Shown one piece after another: positions 9,987 to 18,808 of a stretch of DNA of 64,000 bases; the first letter of the stretch is position 1, and the number at the start of each line of letters is the position of its first letter. Position numbers and translations under genes: made by a program. This DNA is from Halogeometricum sp. S3BR5-2. GTDB taxonomy: Archaea; Halobacteriota; Halobacteria; Halobacteriales; Haloferacaceae. Below the pieces are notes generated by a model. The model was given only the letters and a program-made list of their open reading frames with translations. It did no database searches and was not told where the DNA came from. The stretch is from the NCBI RefSeq assembly GCF_031624635.1, contig NZ_JAMQOQ010000007.1, positions 62,001 through 126,000 on the forward strand, in the 5' to 3' direction.

Positions 9987-10348
9987 GTGCCGTCAGAAAC
10001 CAACTTAGCGTTACAGGATGTCCCCGGTGCGCTGGATGACCCCGCCTGTCAGGCGATCCTTTGGAGACAAGCGATCCCATGACCGCCAACGAACTCGTCA
10101 ATAGATGCGGAATTCTCCAATCGACGCTGTATCGGTCATTAGACGTCCTCGGCTTGGCCGCGCTTCTCAGAGAACGGGACAAGACTAACCCTAGCGGCGG
10201 TCAAACCACCTACTGCAAACGCGCTTTCGACGATGTCCTGATTTCGGTAGAAGAGACTGGTGTATTCTCCGTAACTGTCGAATACGGTTCCCAGACCACC
10301 GACGAACGAATCGCAGACATCTGGTTGATGATAGAAGACGAACTATGA
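9987..10348 (+). pseudogene. Winged-helix regulator with a frameshift near its N-terminus
   Basis: A GTG at 9987 with a good upstream AGGTGGA begins PSETNLALQDVPGALDDPAC, which reads as a regulator N-terminus, but the frame stops soon after. From about 10060 another frame carries the rest: ETSDPMTANELVNRCGILQSTLYRSLDVLGLA, a clear HTH, ending at 10348. One base added or lost around 10050-10060 explains both. The gene overlaps the next by four bases (ATGA), so it was co-transcribed with the small membrane protein. Internal initiation at TTG 10061 could rescue a 95-residue product. Confidence 0.65.
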
Positions 10349-10623
10349 ACGAAATCGTGACCGCCATCGTCCTTGTGCGGTCGGGGATTTTGCTCCTCGT
10401 CAGTGGAATTACCTATCTCGCGTTTAAGACGTACCGTCGAACTGGAGAGCGCACTCTGCGTGCGCTTGGGCTCGGCTTTGGCGTGATCACCGTCGGCACA
10501 CTTACCACGAGTAGTGCCAATCAATTCTTCTCGGCCCCCCTCGAAATCGGGATACTCGTGAACAGCATTTTTGTCGCTGTTGGCTTCGCAATTATCACGT
10601 ATTCGCTGTACACTCAACGATGA
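10345..10623 (+). CDS. Small three-helix membrane protein (DUF7521-like)
   Basis: 92 residues with three hydrophobic segments (IVTAIVLVRSGILLLVSGITYLA, LGLGFGVITVGTLTT, IGILVNSIFVAVGFAIITYSL). In haloarchaea such proteins commonly follow an ArsR/HTH gene in a two-gene unit, exactly the context here. The partner regulator upstream is frameshifted. Translation is coupled on both sides by ATGA overlaps, to the regulator before and the propeller gene after. Function unknown; a membrane signal sensor for the regulator is a guess. Confidence 0.7.
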   Translation: MNEIVTAIVLVRSGILLLVSGITYLAFKTYRRTGERTLRALGLGFGVITVGTLTTSSANQFFSAPLEIGILVNSIFVAVGFAIITYSLYTQR

Positions 10624-11942
10624 AATCGATAACAGACCTGCCTCTCGGTCGAGTTCGTCGCGGAACAGGACTAATCACTGTCGGCTGTGTGCTCTTGGCG
10701 ACGACGTTGCTCGTCAGCGCGACACTCGCTCCTGCGATCGGAGCCGGCTCCGACGGGGAACGAACCCCAGAAACGCTCGTCGGCTCGCAGGGTGGTGGAC
10801 CAGGGTGGCACAAGTTCGGGAGCGTCTACCATCTCAACGGAACGAACGTCACGTGGCGCGAATCGAGCGCAGACAGCTACTTCGATGTAACGAAGACTGA
10901 GAACGGCACTATCCTCGCGGGGTTCATGGATTCCGGCTATCAAAAGTGCGGCCCGTACGACGCACCGTGTACTCGCACGGGGTTCCGTGTCATCGACCCA
11001 AGCCCCGAACCGCGCGTCGTGTCAGAGTACAGTTTCCCAGTACGGTCGAGTTCGAACAGCGAAGTTCACGACGTCGAACGACTCGAATCGGGGGAATATC
11101 TACTGACGGATATGGAGTACGAGCGCATCTTCACCGTTAAGGATGGCGAGGTGACGTGGCAGTGGAACGCGAGTGAATTCTACGACGCGCCTACCGACCC
11201 AACGACGACTGACTGGCTTCATATCAACGACGTCGACGTCATCGGAGAAGGTCGGTATCTCGTGTCCGTCCGCAACGCAAACCAGCTACTTGTCGTTCAA
11301 CGCGGCGAGGGCGTCACTAACATCATTAACAAGGACACAGACGATTCGAACGATGGAAGCTGTCGGAAATCGGGTCAACTCGCGGATTACGACGGCGACG
11401 GCGAGGTTCGGTGCGGTGACCCGACCGTTCTCGATCACCAGCACAATCCGCAGTGGCTCGGAAACGGAGCGGTACTCGTCGCCGACAGCGACAACGACCG
11501 CGTGGTCGAACTCCACCGCACCGAGAACGGTGTGTGGGAACCGGCGTGGACGCTTTCGGGTGCAGGCGGTATTCCGTTTAATTGGCCCCGGGACGCCGAC
11601 CGACTCCCGAACGGAAACACGCTGATCACGGATACGTTGAACCGGCGTCTCGTCGAGGTGAACGAATCGGGTGAGATCGTCTGGAGCGTCGAGACAGACC
11701 GGATTCCGTACGAGGCTGATCGGCTTCCGGTCGGCGAACTAGTCGGTGGACCTCACTACAATTCGGATGGGACGACAACAGAAACTCCGTCCGATGACGT
11801 CCCCGTCCTATCTCTCATGCTCGTGGGTATCCGGGCTGTCGTCCCATCCACGCCATTCTGGTTCCGAGAGCTACAGCTCGGTCTGACCATCCTCTCGGCG
11901 ACCCTCGTCATTGTCGGAGGAATCGACCGATATCGCGACTAG
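10620..11942 (+). CDS. Arylsulfotransferase (ASST)-like beta-propeller protein, second copy
   Basis: 440 residues, clearly paralogous to the gene at 8192. It has an N-terminal signal/anchor (GLITVGCVLLATTLLVSATLAPAIG), blade motifs (VHDVERLESGEYLLTDMEY, LHINDVDVIGEGRYLVSVRNANQ, WPRDADRLPNGNTLITDTLN, RLVEVNESGEIVWSVETD) and a short C-terminal membrane segment (LQLGLTILSATLVIVGGI). Overlaps the upstream membrane gene by four bases, so the HTH, the membrane protein and this propeller form one unit. Probably surface-exposed and glycosylated. Substrate unknown. Confidence 0.8.
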   Translation: MKSITDLPLGRVRRGTGLITVGCVLLATTLLVSATLAPAIGAGSDGERTPETLVGSQGGGPGWHKFGSVYHLNGTNVTWRESSADSYFDVTKTENGTILAGFMDSGYQKCGPYDAPCTRTGFRVIDPSPEPRVVSEYSFPVRSSSNSEVHDVERLESGEYLLTDMEYERIFTVKDGEVTWQWNASEFYDAPTDPTTTDWLHINDVDVIGEGRYLVSVRNANQLLVVQRGEGVTNIINKDTDDSNDGSCRKSGQLADYDGDGEVRCGDPTVLDHQHNPQWLGNGAVLVADSDNDRVVELHRTENGVWEPAWTLSGAGGIPFNWPRDADRLPNGNTLITDTLNRRLVEVNESGEIVWSVETDRIPYEADRLPVGELVGGPHYNSDGTTTETPSDDVPVLSLMLVGIRAVVPSTPFWFRELQLGLTILSATLVIVGGIDRYRD

Positions 11943-12519
11943 CTGTCTTCATTATCGTATTGTACCGTAATCCGGTTTCACTTATCGGTCGCTCGGAGAT
12001 TTTCTGAGTTTCACAACCGAATTTGTATCCGCTCGCTGTGAGACAACGCACGAATGTCTCCGTCTCGAACAGTTGGGTACGTTAGACACCGGTTGGTGTC
12101 CAAGGCGAGAAGAGGCGACGAACAGGCCCAATATGTCCCGAACAGGACGATGTTTAGTATAACAATGAAGCCCTGTTTGCAAGTAATCCCGTCAGACTCA
12201 CCAGTTTCTCCGTGGAGGCTATCTGAAGGTGAGTATCGACGTAGCCGATACCGTGTGTGAGGTACCTCACCGTCGTTTCGCCTCGGTCCAAACAGACGAT
12301 AATGGGATTTCCGATTGTTCCGTTGTACGTGATGGATCATCTACGTCGGCGACAGTGGTGTGTACTCTGGCCACGAAACCGTCGATTCCTTTAATTCGGT
12401 CGGTGTGACAACGCGATGAGAAGTCTACATCGTAAGTTCGGTATCGACTGTGCGATCGTTTCGTTCTATTCGATGCTGAGGATGCCGCCGGTCAGGAAAC
12501 GTTTCCTATCCGTTCGTTT
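11943..12519. other. Non-coding interval between convergent genes
   Basis: About 575 bp between the end of the propeller gene and the end of the CDF exporter gene. Several 60-110 residue frames are present on both strands but all look like noise. No repeat longer than a few bases was noticed. It probably holds the two transcription terminators. Confidence 0.4.
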
Positions 12520-13449
12520 TCATCCCTCGTGCCCGTGGCTCGTGCGGTTCGTCGACTTAGCCTCGACATCAGCCGCCCCGAGGAGTTCGACAGTCGCGTG
12601 ATCCACACCGGCCTCGGTGAGCTGTTCGTGTGCCTGTTGGCGGACCGTCTGCTGGTCTTCGAGCGTTTCGACGTCGTCTCCGAGACGAACGGTCGCGACG
12701 GTCAGCTGGCTGCACACCTGCCAGACGTGGAGGTCATCGACCCGTTCGATGCCGTCGATGGACAGCAGTTCATCCCGAAGTCGGTTCGTGTCGAGCGGAC
12801 TGCGCTGTAGCAGTATCGAGGTGCTCTCCCACAGCACCTTTCCGGCGGACCAGAGCACCAACACGGCGATGAGTACCGCCGCAATTGGATCTGCGATGGG
12901 CACCTTGAAGACCGCGATCGCAGCCGTTGAAACGATCACCGCGATAGATCCGCCCGCATCACCGAGAAGGTGGTAAAACGCCCCTCGTTCGTTGAGACTC
13001 ATCTCACCGCCCTGTAACACGTAAACGGACCCGAGGTTAACGAGTAACCCCCCGGTCGCGATAATCAGTGTCATCGTCGGGTCGATGCTCACTGGATCGA
13101 GGAACCGCTGGTACGACTCCCAGAGAATATAGCCGATCATCGGAACGAGCAGTATACCGTTCAAAAACGCAGCGGCGGGTTCGAGGCGGTGTAATCCATA
13201 CGACCACGTCTGTCCGCCACCGTACCGCTCTGCGGTGTAACTCGCGCTGAACGCCATCGCGTACGCGAGCATGTCGAACAGCATGTGTATCGCGTCGCTT
13301 ATCAGCGCTACCGACCCGAACAGGATTCCCCCGGCTAACTCGACGACGAATCCCAAGAAGTTGATGACTGCGACGATTGCGAGCGTTCTCGTACTCCCTC
13401 CTGAGGCGGATTCAAGAGCGTTCATCTCGTCGTGGTCGTGTCCAGACAT
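12520..13449 (-). CDS. Cation diffusion facilitator (CDF) metal exporter
   Basis: 309 residues with six membrane helices and a cytoplasmic C-terminal dimer domain (ERVDDLHVWQVCSQLTVATVRL). The metal-site patterns of the family are present: HxxxD in helix II (SDAIHMLFD) and in helix V (YHLLGDAGG). The N-terminus and C-terminus carry extra His (GHDHDEM, SHGHEG). CDF proteins exchange Zn(II), Cd(II) or Co(II) for protons and export them from the cytoplasm. It is the last gene of an operon with the P-type ATPase and a small membrane protein (6 bp gap), which indicates a metal-resistance unit. Confidence 0.92.
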   Translation of the reverse strand: MSGHDHDEMNALESASGGSTRTLAIVAVINFLGFVVELAGGILFGSVALISDAIHMLFDMLAYAMAFSASYTAERYGGGQTWSYGLHRLEPAAAFLNGILLVPMIGYILWESYQRFLDPVSIDPTMTLIIATGGLLVNLGSVYVLQGGEMSLNERGAFYHLLGDAGGSIAVIVSTAAIAVFKVPIADPIAAVLIAVLVLWSAGKVLWESTSILLQRSPLDTNRLRDELLSIDGIERVDDLHVWQVCSQLTVATVRLGDDVETLEDQQTVRQQAHEQLTEAGVDHATVELLGAADVEAKSTNRTSHGHEG

Positions 13450-13455
13450 GGGGGA

Positions 13456-13914
13456 TCAGTCCTGTTTCGTGCTGTCTGCTCCGCTTTGATCCTTCGTCTT
13501 CGATGTTGACGCCTCTGTCGCCTCCGACGAAGCACTATCAGTCGTCTGTGACAGCTCTGGACGCGGTTGATCTGTATTCGACGCTTGACGTTCGCTCTCT
13601 TCCACCTCGTCCTGTTCGTCCTCTTCCGCCTCGTTCCGCTCGGACCAATCTTGTGCGTCAGTTCCGACGATTTTCAGTGGCCGGATCCAGACGTACCACA
13701 CGACGAAGATCGTCGTCCCATACCCGACAATCCACACGATGTCCGCCGCTAGGGCGAGGTTCGCCTCTTCGAGTACGGACACCCCGAGTCCGGGCCCGAT
13801 CAGGCCGATCGTGATGACGACGAGAAACGACAGTCGAGACGACAGTCCGAACGGATACCGACGAGATTCGTCGTCGGATTCGCGCGTACCGTCTGATGTC
13901 ACTTGATCCTCCAT
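13456..13914 (-). CDS. Small membrane protein of the metal-efflux operon
   Basis: 152 residues. Two hydrophobic helices (FLVVITIGLIGPGLGVSVL, ADIVWIVGYGTTIFVVWYVWI) are followed by a long, very acidic and Ser/Thr/Gln-rich tail (about residues 90-152). The gene starts 3 bp after the P-type ATPase and ends 6 bp before the CDF gene, so it belongs to that operon. I do not know the family. A tail of this kind could be a flexible metal- or protein-binding arm, but nothing in it is a recognised ligand motif. Confidence 0.65.
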   Translation of the reverse strand: MEDQVTSDGTRESDDESRRYPFGLSSRLSFLVVITIGLIGPGLGVSVLEEANLALAADIVWIVGYGTTIFVVWYVWIRPLKIVGTDAQDWSERNEAEEDEQDEVEESERQASNTDQPRPELSQTTDSASSEATEASTSKTKDQSGADSTKQD

Positions 13915-13917
13915 CGT

Positions 13918-16554
13918 CTATCGTTGAGGCGTCTCGGCCAATTGCTCGTCCGTGTTCTCCGGCTGGATGCGAGAAAGGCGCATGGCGTTCCCAGTCACGC
14001 CGACGGTCATCCCCGCGTCGCCCGCGAGGACGGCCAGCCAGATGGGAACGAGACCGAACGGGACCCCAACGGCGAGCGCCGCCTTGACTCCGAGACTTGC
14101 CCAGATGTTCTGTCGGATGACGCTGTTCGCGTCGTTTGCGAGTTCGTACAGGTACGGGAGTTTCGAGAGGTCGTCCGCCATGAGCGCGATGTCAGCGGTT
14201 TCGAGCGCGGTATCAGTACCGGCAGCGCCCATTGCGACGCCGACAGTGGCCGTCGCGAGCGCGGGTGCGTCGTTGATGCCGTCACCGACCATCGCGACGC
14301 CGTCGTACTCCTCGACGAATTCGTCTATTGCTGACACCTTCTCGTCCGGGAGCAGTTCGGCGCGGAATTCGTCGACACCGACCTGTTTGGCGATTGCCTG
14401 TGCGGTTCGCTCGTTGTCCCCCGTGAGCATCACGGTGCGCTTGACGCCGAGGTCCTTCAACCGAGCGATAGTCCGTTTTGCCTGCGGTCGGATTTCGTCC
14501 GCGACGGCGATGATGCCCTCCAGTTCGTCCTCCGTTCCGACGAGGATGACGGTCTTCCCCTCGGATTGGAGTTTCGGGACGGCGTCTTCGAGTAGGTCGA
14601 GGCAGTTGTGACGGTCGCAGAGTTGACGGGCGGCCTGGGTGACCACACCGCCGTCGGTCGTCGCGTGGACGTGCGAGAGGTCAAATCCGAGTTCCTCGAA
14701 GAGACCGGGCTTCCCGGCGAAGTGTGGCTTACCGTCGAGCGTCGCACGGACGCCCTTGCCGGTGATGCTCTCGAACTGGTCTATCTCGCGCCCTTCGACG
14801 CCAGCGTTGGTCGCTTCTGCGACGATGGCTTCGCCGATAGGGTGTTCGCTCCGCTGTTCGAGGCCGCGCGCGCAGTTCAGTACGTCTTCCTCGTTGTTCC
14901 CGTTCAGAGGGACGACGTCTGTCACAGCGAGTTCACCCTTGGTGAGCGTGCCCGTTTTGTCGAAGGCGACGACGTCGACAGCGCCCATCGCTTCGAGATG
15001 GTTTCCGCCCTTGATGAGGACGCCGTTCTTCGCGGCACTCGTGATACCCGAAACGACGGAGACAGGCGTGGAGATGACGAACGCACACGGACACGCGAGA
15101 ACCAAGAGCGTGAGACCGTAGACGACTGCGGTCGACCACGACGTGCCGAGAACGTACGGACTGCCGAGTGTGACGAGGATGGCAACTCCAACGACGACCG
15201 GTGTGTAGTACGCCGAGAACCGTTCGACGAACTGTTCACGTTCGGTCTTGTTGGACTGAGCGTCCTCGACCATCTCGACGATTCGCGAGAGCGTGTTGTC
15301 GCTCGCTTCGGAGGTGACCTGAACCTCGAGGTAGCCCTCCTCGTTGATCGTCCCGGCGTACACCTCGTCCCCGGTCGTCTTGTCGACGGGGACGCTCTCG
15401 CCGGTGATGGGCGCTTGATTGACCGCGCTCTCCCCGTCAGTGACTTCGCCGTCCATCGGTATCTTCTCACCGGGTTTGACCACCACGACGTCGCCGACAA
15501 CGACGTCGTCGACGGGGACGGTCACCTCCTCGCCGTCACGTTTGACGGTCGCCTCGTCGGGCGAGAGATCCATCAACTCCTGCAGCGAGTTGCGGGCGCG
15601 GTCCATCGAGTAGCGTTCGAGCAATTCGGCGACGCTGAAGAGGAACGCGAGGGTCGCAGCCTCGAAGTACAGCGCTTCGCCGAACGCGAGACTAGCGACC
15701 AGTGCGCCGACGATAGCGACGGACATCAGGAAGTCGATGTCGAGGTTCAGGTTTCGGGCCGAGTAGTACCCGTTTCGGAGTATCTCTTGGCCACCGACTG
15801 CGATAGCCACCAAGAAGAGGACGTCGGCGACGAACAATTCCCGACTGACGACGGTCGCCACTTCGGCGTTCTGTCCGACGAGAAAGAACTCGAACAACAA
15901 TCCGAGCGCGACGAATCCACCGCTGATCCATGTCTTAATCGCGCGGGTGTTCGTCCAGATGCTCTCTTCGGAGTCCTCGCTTCTGGAACCTGAGTGTCTC
16001 CCCGTCGTCGTGTCAGTCACCTCGTAGCCAGCACTCTCGATGGCGGCGACGATGTCCGACTCGCTGGTAGCGGACTCGTCGTATGTGATGGTCACCTTCC
16101 CCGTGGTAGGTTGAGTAGCGTACGTCGACACGCCGTCGACGCGTTCGAGGGCGTTTTCGATCTTCCCCGCGCAGGAGGGGCAGTCCATCTCCGGCACGGT
16201 GAACTTCGCTGTGATTTCCCCGTCGTCTTCCACGCGGTAGCCCGCCTTTTCTATGCGGCCGCTGATTGACGCTGGTGTCGTCTGCTCGGGGTCGTAGGAG
16301 ACGGTGAGCGTCCCGGTCGTAACCGCCGGGTCGACGCCGTTGATTCCGTCGAGTTTGCGGACGCTGTTTTCGACCTTTCCCGCGCAGGAGGGGCAGTCCA
16401 TCTCCGGTACAGAGAACTGCGCGACATCTCCTCGATCCATCGATTCTGACGTCGGCTCCGTCGGTCCGTGATCGTGATCGTGGTCATGGTCGTGATTGTG
16501 ATCATGCGACTGTGAATCTCCTGGTTCGTCTGGCTCACGATGCGGAGAGGTCAT
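13918..16554 (-). CDS. Heavy-metal P1B-type ATPase (Zn/Cd/Co class)
   Basis: 878 residues. A His/Asp-rich N-terminus (HDHNHDHDHDHDH) precedes two heavy-metal-associated domains, each with the motif MDCPSCAGK. Then come the membrane helices with the CPC metal site at residues 488-490 (ACPCAF), the phosphorylation site DKTGT (Asp about 532), the SEHPIGEA motif of P1B pumps and the hinge MVGDGINDAPALA. His-rich tails and CPC fit Zn(II)/Cd(II)/Pb(II)-type exporters better than Cu(I) pumps, although CPC occurs in both. First gene of a tight three-gene operon with a CDF exporter. A TATA-like element 25 bp upstream suggests a leaderless transcript. Confidence 0.93.
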   Translation of the reverse strand: MTSPHREPDEPGDSQSHDHNHDHDHDHDHGPTEPTSESMDRGDVAQFSVPEMDCPSCAGKVENSVRKLDGINGVDPAVTTGTLTVSYDPEQTTPASISGRIEKAGYRVEDDGEITAKFTVPEMDCPSCAGKIENALERVDGVSTYATQPTTGKVTITYDESATSESDIVAAIESAGYEVTDTTTGRHSGSRSEDSEESIWTNTRAIKTWISGGFVALGLLFEFFLVGQNAEVATVVSRELFVADVLFLVAIAVGGQEILRNGYYSARNLNLDIDFLMSVAIVGALVASLAFGEALYFEAATLAFLFSVAELLERYSMDRARNSLQELMDLSPDEATVKRDGEEVTVPVDDVVVGDVVVVKPGEKIPMDGEVTDGESAVNQAPITGESVPVDKTTGDEVYAGTINEEGYLEVQVTSEASDNTLSRIVEMVEDAQSNKTEREQFVERFSAYYTPVVVGVAILVTLGSPYVLGTSWSTAVVYGLTLLVLACPCAFVISTPVSVVSGITSAAKNGVLIKGGNHLEAMGAVDVVAFDKTGTLTKGELAVTDVVPLNGNNEEDVLNCARGLEQRSEHPIGEAIVAEATNAGVEGREIDQFESITGKGVRATLDGKPHFAGKPGLFEELGFDLSHVHATTDGGVVTQAARQLCDRHNCLDLLEDAVPKLQSEGKTVILVGTEDELEGIIAVADEIRPQAKRTIARLKDLGVKRTVMLTGDNERTAQAIAKQVGVDEFRAELLPDEKVSAIDEFVEEYDGVAMVGDGINDAPALATATVGVAMGAAGTDTALETADIALMADDLSKLPYLYELANDANSVIRQNIWASLGVKAALAVGVPFGLVPIWLAVLAGDAGMTVGVTGNAMRLSRIQPENTDEQLAETPQR

Positions 16555-16575
16555 TACCAGAAACGAGGGACTCCG

Positions 16576-16587
16576 AAGTTATTAATC
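16576..16587 (-). promoter_or_regulatory. TATA-like promoter of the metal-efflux operon
   Basis: An AT-rich block (GTTATTAATCC on the plus strand) centred about 25-28 bp upstream of ATG 16554 is placed where an archaeal TATA box would be for a leaderless transcript. No clear operator for a metal regulator was recognised. Confidence 0.4.
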
Positions 16588-16723
16588 CAACTGCTACTAG
16601 TTCATCCGTGAGTATGCAGAATTAACAACGGACCATCATAGAATTACTAACCGACTGCTTCAATCGAATTGTCTGAGGCCGAGAATAGGAGGGACTTAGA
16701 GAGAGGAGAAACATCGTAGGTGC

Positions 16724-16984
16724 ATGGAAGAGATTGCCCGAACGCTGAGCGGGAAGACCGTATTCGGTTCGGTTTTCGCGGCCAGTATCGTCATCGGCGC
16801 GGTGTTCGGCTTGGTTCTCGGAACGAGCACGAAGATACAGCATATCTCGGTTTCCGACTGGATCACGTTTCATCCGACCCCCACCGGAATGGCTCTCTAC
16901 GGAGCGACGGCCGCTGCCGTCTTAGTCGGTGCGGTCTTGGGTATCGTACTCCTGCTCTCCCGTTTCGACGAAGATGCGATCTGA
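16724..16984 (+). CDS. Small two-helix membrane protein
   Basis: 86 residues with two strong hydrophobic segments (FGSVFAASIVIGAVFGLVLGT and MALYGATAAAVLVGAVLGIVLLL) joined by a short outside or inside loop rich in His and Thr. Divergent from the metal-efflux operon. I do not recognise the family and see no ligand pattern. Codon use and composition look real. Confidence 0.55.
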   Translation: MEEIARTLSGKTVFGSVFAASIVIGAVFGLVLGTSTKIQHISVSDWITFHPTPTGMALYGATAAAVLVGAVLGIVLLLSRFDEDAI

Positions 16985-17082
16985 CAGCAGGTTTTTCGAC
17001 AACCGCAGATGTCCAACGTGAGACGGATGACCCGGTAGAATTCGTGAATAGAATTATCAGTACTGCTTCCGATTCAGAGCGC

Positions 17083-17241
17083 ATGTGCATCTACTGTAAC
17101 GACCACGAAGAATCGCCGGAAGACGACGCGACTCGAGCAACTACGAACGAGGCGACGTCCGCAGACGAAGCGCTGAATCGGACTACTGGGGGAGTACTCT
17201 CACGAATAAAGGCGTCTATCGTCGCGTACGTCGAACACTGA
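17083..17241 (+). CDS. Small CxxC protein, 52 aa
   Basis: Begins ATG TGC ATC TAC TGT, giving MCIYCNDHEESPEDDA, then an acidic/Thr-rich middle and a helical end (GGVLSRIKASIVAYVEH). One CxxC with nearby Asp/His could bind a metal, possibly as a dimer. It lies 98 bp after the two-helix membrane gene on the same strand. Haloarchaea encode many such tiny zinc-binding proteins, but this one cannot be assigned to a family. Confidence 0.45.
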   Translation: MCIYCNDHEESPEDDATRATTNEATSADEALNRTTGGVLSRIKASIVAYVEH

Positions 17242-17272
17242 GCGTCGTACGTGCCGACTACTGGGCAGAGTT

Positions 17273-18355
17273 TCACCGGGCTACCGAACCGACGGTACAT
17301 TTCGCTGGAGGCATGTCGAGAAACGCGGTCTCGTACCCGTCGTGACGGGCGAGTTGCGGAGGGGTCACCGTCTCGATCACGACCGAATCGCTGGCTTGTA
17401 ACTCCTCGACGGGAGCACGATAGTAGCATCCGATCTCGGGATCGATAGTTGCTCGAAGTTTCCGCTTCAGAATGGTCGTCTGTTTTCGGTTCACGGACCC
17501 CGTGAGTGCCATTCGAGGAAGCATGATACGATTGTACGGTGTTCGTGGAGAGACGAGTAGCGTAGGCTGGCCGTTCTTGCTGAATCGAGAGTCTCCGTCT
17601 ACCAGGCTGATGAGAAAAGACACGTCGTCTGAAGTTACTTCCCCGATCGACTGTCCCGGAAGTTCTTCTCTCGGGGGGACGCGAGGTGATGGAACGGATT
17701 TCATATCCATCAACTCCACCGTTCCTTTCGTACCCGCTTTCTCCCCCAACCGCCGAATCGGGAGGTTGTAGGTTTCGCTCGTGTCAAACGTAAAGCCAAC
17801 TGTTACTGACTGAGATTTCGTGAACCGCCCATCAAGTGCACCTGTCCGCTCCGTTTGAAGTGGCCCCGCGCTGATTGTGGCTCGGTAGTTCCCCTCTCCG
17901 TTTAGTGCGACGTTGTCGCCGTAGTGAAAGCCCATATTAGGGGAGATCATAGGCCATAGATTGGTATTCGTTACTTTACCGTCGCTATCTTCGATCGTCA
18001 CAGAGAGATCGATTGGAAGGATCGTATCGCTCTTTGCATCCCAAACGCTTGCCATCAGGTGAAGCGAGTCGTCGGACTGAACAACCACTTTCTCCTTCCT
18101 GGTTCCGGTGAGATTCCAGAATCGGTGCGGATACGAGTACATGAGGCCGACCCCCAACCCGTTTTTCGTGGCTGTACCGTACATACCCATCCCCTCCACG
18201 ATAGCCGGATAGTACACCGCATCGGGTTTATTCTTGACCTGAGGTGGATCCCGCCACGCTGACTGCGTCTCGAATCCGAGACGGCTGAGACACCCCGTTA
18301 ATCCGATGCAGCTCGCCAGTCCGGTCCCTCGTTTGAGAAACGACCTCCGTCTCAT
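17273..18355 (-). CDS. P19/Tp34-like iron-transport lipoprotein
   Basis: 360 residues from ATG 18355, chosen because it starts the signal (MRRRSFLKRGTGLASCIGLTGC); a start 96 bp further upstream would bury the signal. The mature protein shows the family signatures: GMGMYGTATKNGLGVGLMYS, YPHRFW, DSLHLMASVWD, MGFHYGDNVALNGEGNY, PRTPYNRIMLPRMALTGS and ARHDGYETAFLDM. P19-type proteins are periplasmic or extracytoplasmic Fe/Cu-binding partners of iron permeases. Met- and His-rich motifs are compatible with that, but the haloarchaeal group is poorly studied and may be known only as a DUF. Intact paralogue at 20378; frameshifted one at 5260. Confidence 0.7.
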   Translation of the reverse strand: MRRRSFLKRGTGLASCIGLTGCLSRLGFETQSAWRDPPQVKNKPDAVYYPAIVEGMGMYGTATKNGLGVGLMYSYPHRFWNLTGTRKEKVVVQSDDSLHLMASVWDAKSDTILPIDLSVTIEDSDGKVTNTNLWPMISPNMGFHYGDNVALNGEGNYRATISAGPLQTERTGALDGRFTKSQSVTVGFTFDTSETYNLPIRRLGEKAGTKGTVELMDMKSVPSPRVPPREELPGQSIGEVTSDDVSFLISLVDGDSRFSKNGQPTLLVSPRTPYNRIMLPRMALTGSVNRKQTTILKRKLRATIDPEIGCYYRAPVEELQASDSVVIETVTPPQLARHDGYETAFLDMPPAKCTVGSVAR

Positions 18356-18541
18356 ATCGATTACGTGTACCCATGTAAGGGAGAGGTTTCTGGTGTGGAT
18401 ACCGAAGCGGAACACCGCTGTAGACGACGCGGAAGTCGAGTTCTCGTGCACTGCTACTGGTTTGCAAAAGAGCTCCGAATGCTGAACCAGAACGATTTCA
18501 AAGACGCACTGAGTAGTTCCGTGTACCGGTCACCGATCGAA

Positions 18542-18808
18542 ATGTCACAGATACAAACAACCGTTCCAGAGGGTGAAACGCCCGCAGGCACGTGTGAGTA
18601 CTGCGGACATCCGTTCCCGACCACCGACCGTCTTGTGCTTCACAGAGGTAGAGAACATAGTCAGCGGCTTGACGACATCGACAAGGAGAAGTTCAAGTCC
18701 GCATTTACGGAAGAAGAAGACGCTCTCCGCAGTCTGCGTTTGAGAGCGCTCGCAATACTGGTCATCTTGTACTTCGGGTTGTTGAACGTCTATGCCGTCT
18801 TCGCCTGA
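18542..18808 (+). CDS. C2H2 zinc-finger protein with C-terminal membrane helix
   Basis: 88 residues from ATG 18542. A single classical finger, CEYCGHPFPTTDRLVLHRGREH, has two Cys and two His in C2H2 spacing. A charged linker (DDIDKEKFKSAFTEEEDA) leads to one C-terminal transmembrane segment (LRALAILVILYFGLLNVYAVF). Small zinc fingers tethered to the membrane recur beside oxidase and metal genes in haloarchaea. It overlaps the start of the next gene by 17 bases, so the two are translationally linked. Confidence 0.75.
   Translation: MSQIQTTVPEGETPAGTCEYCGHPFPTTDRLVLHRGREHSQRLDDIDKEKFKSAFTEEEDALRSLRLRALAILVILYFGLLNVYAVFA

Noticed and set aside
14608-15993. 461-residue plus-strand open frame
   Set aside because: Entirely antisense to the P-type ATPase, whose motifs are all intact on the minus strand; the antisense protein has no recognisable domain.
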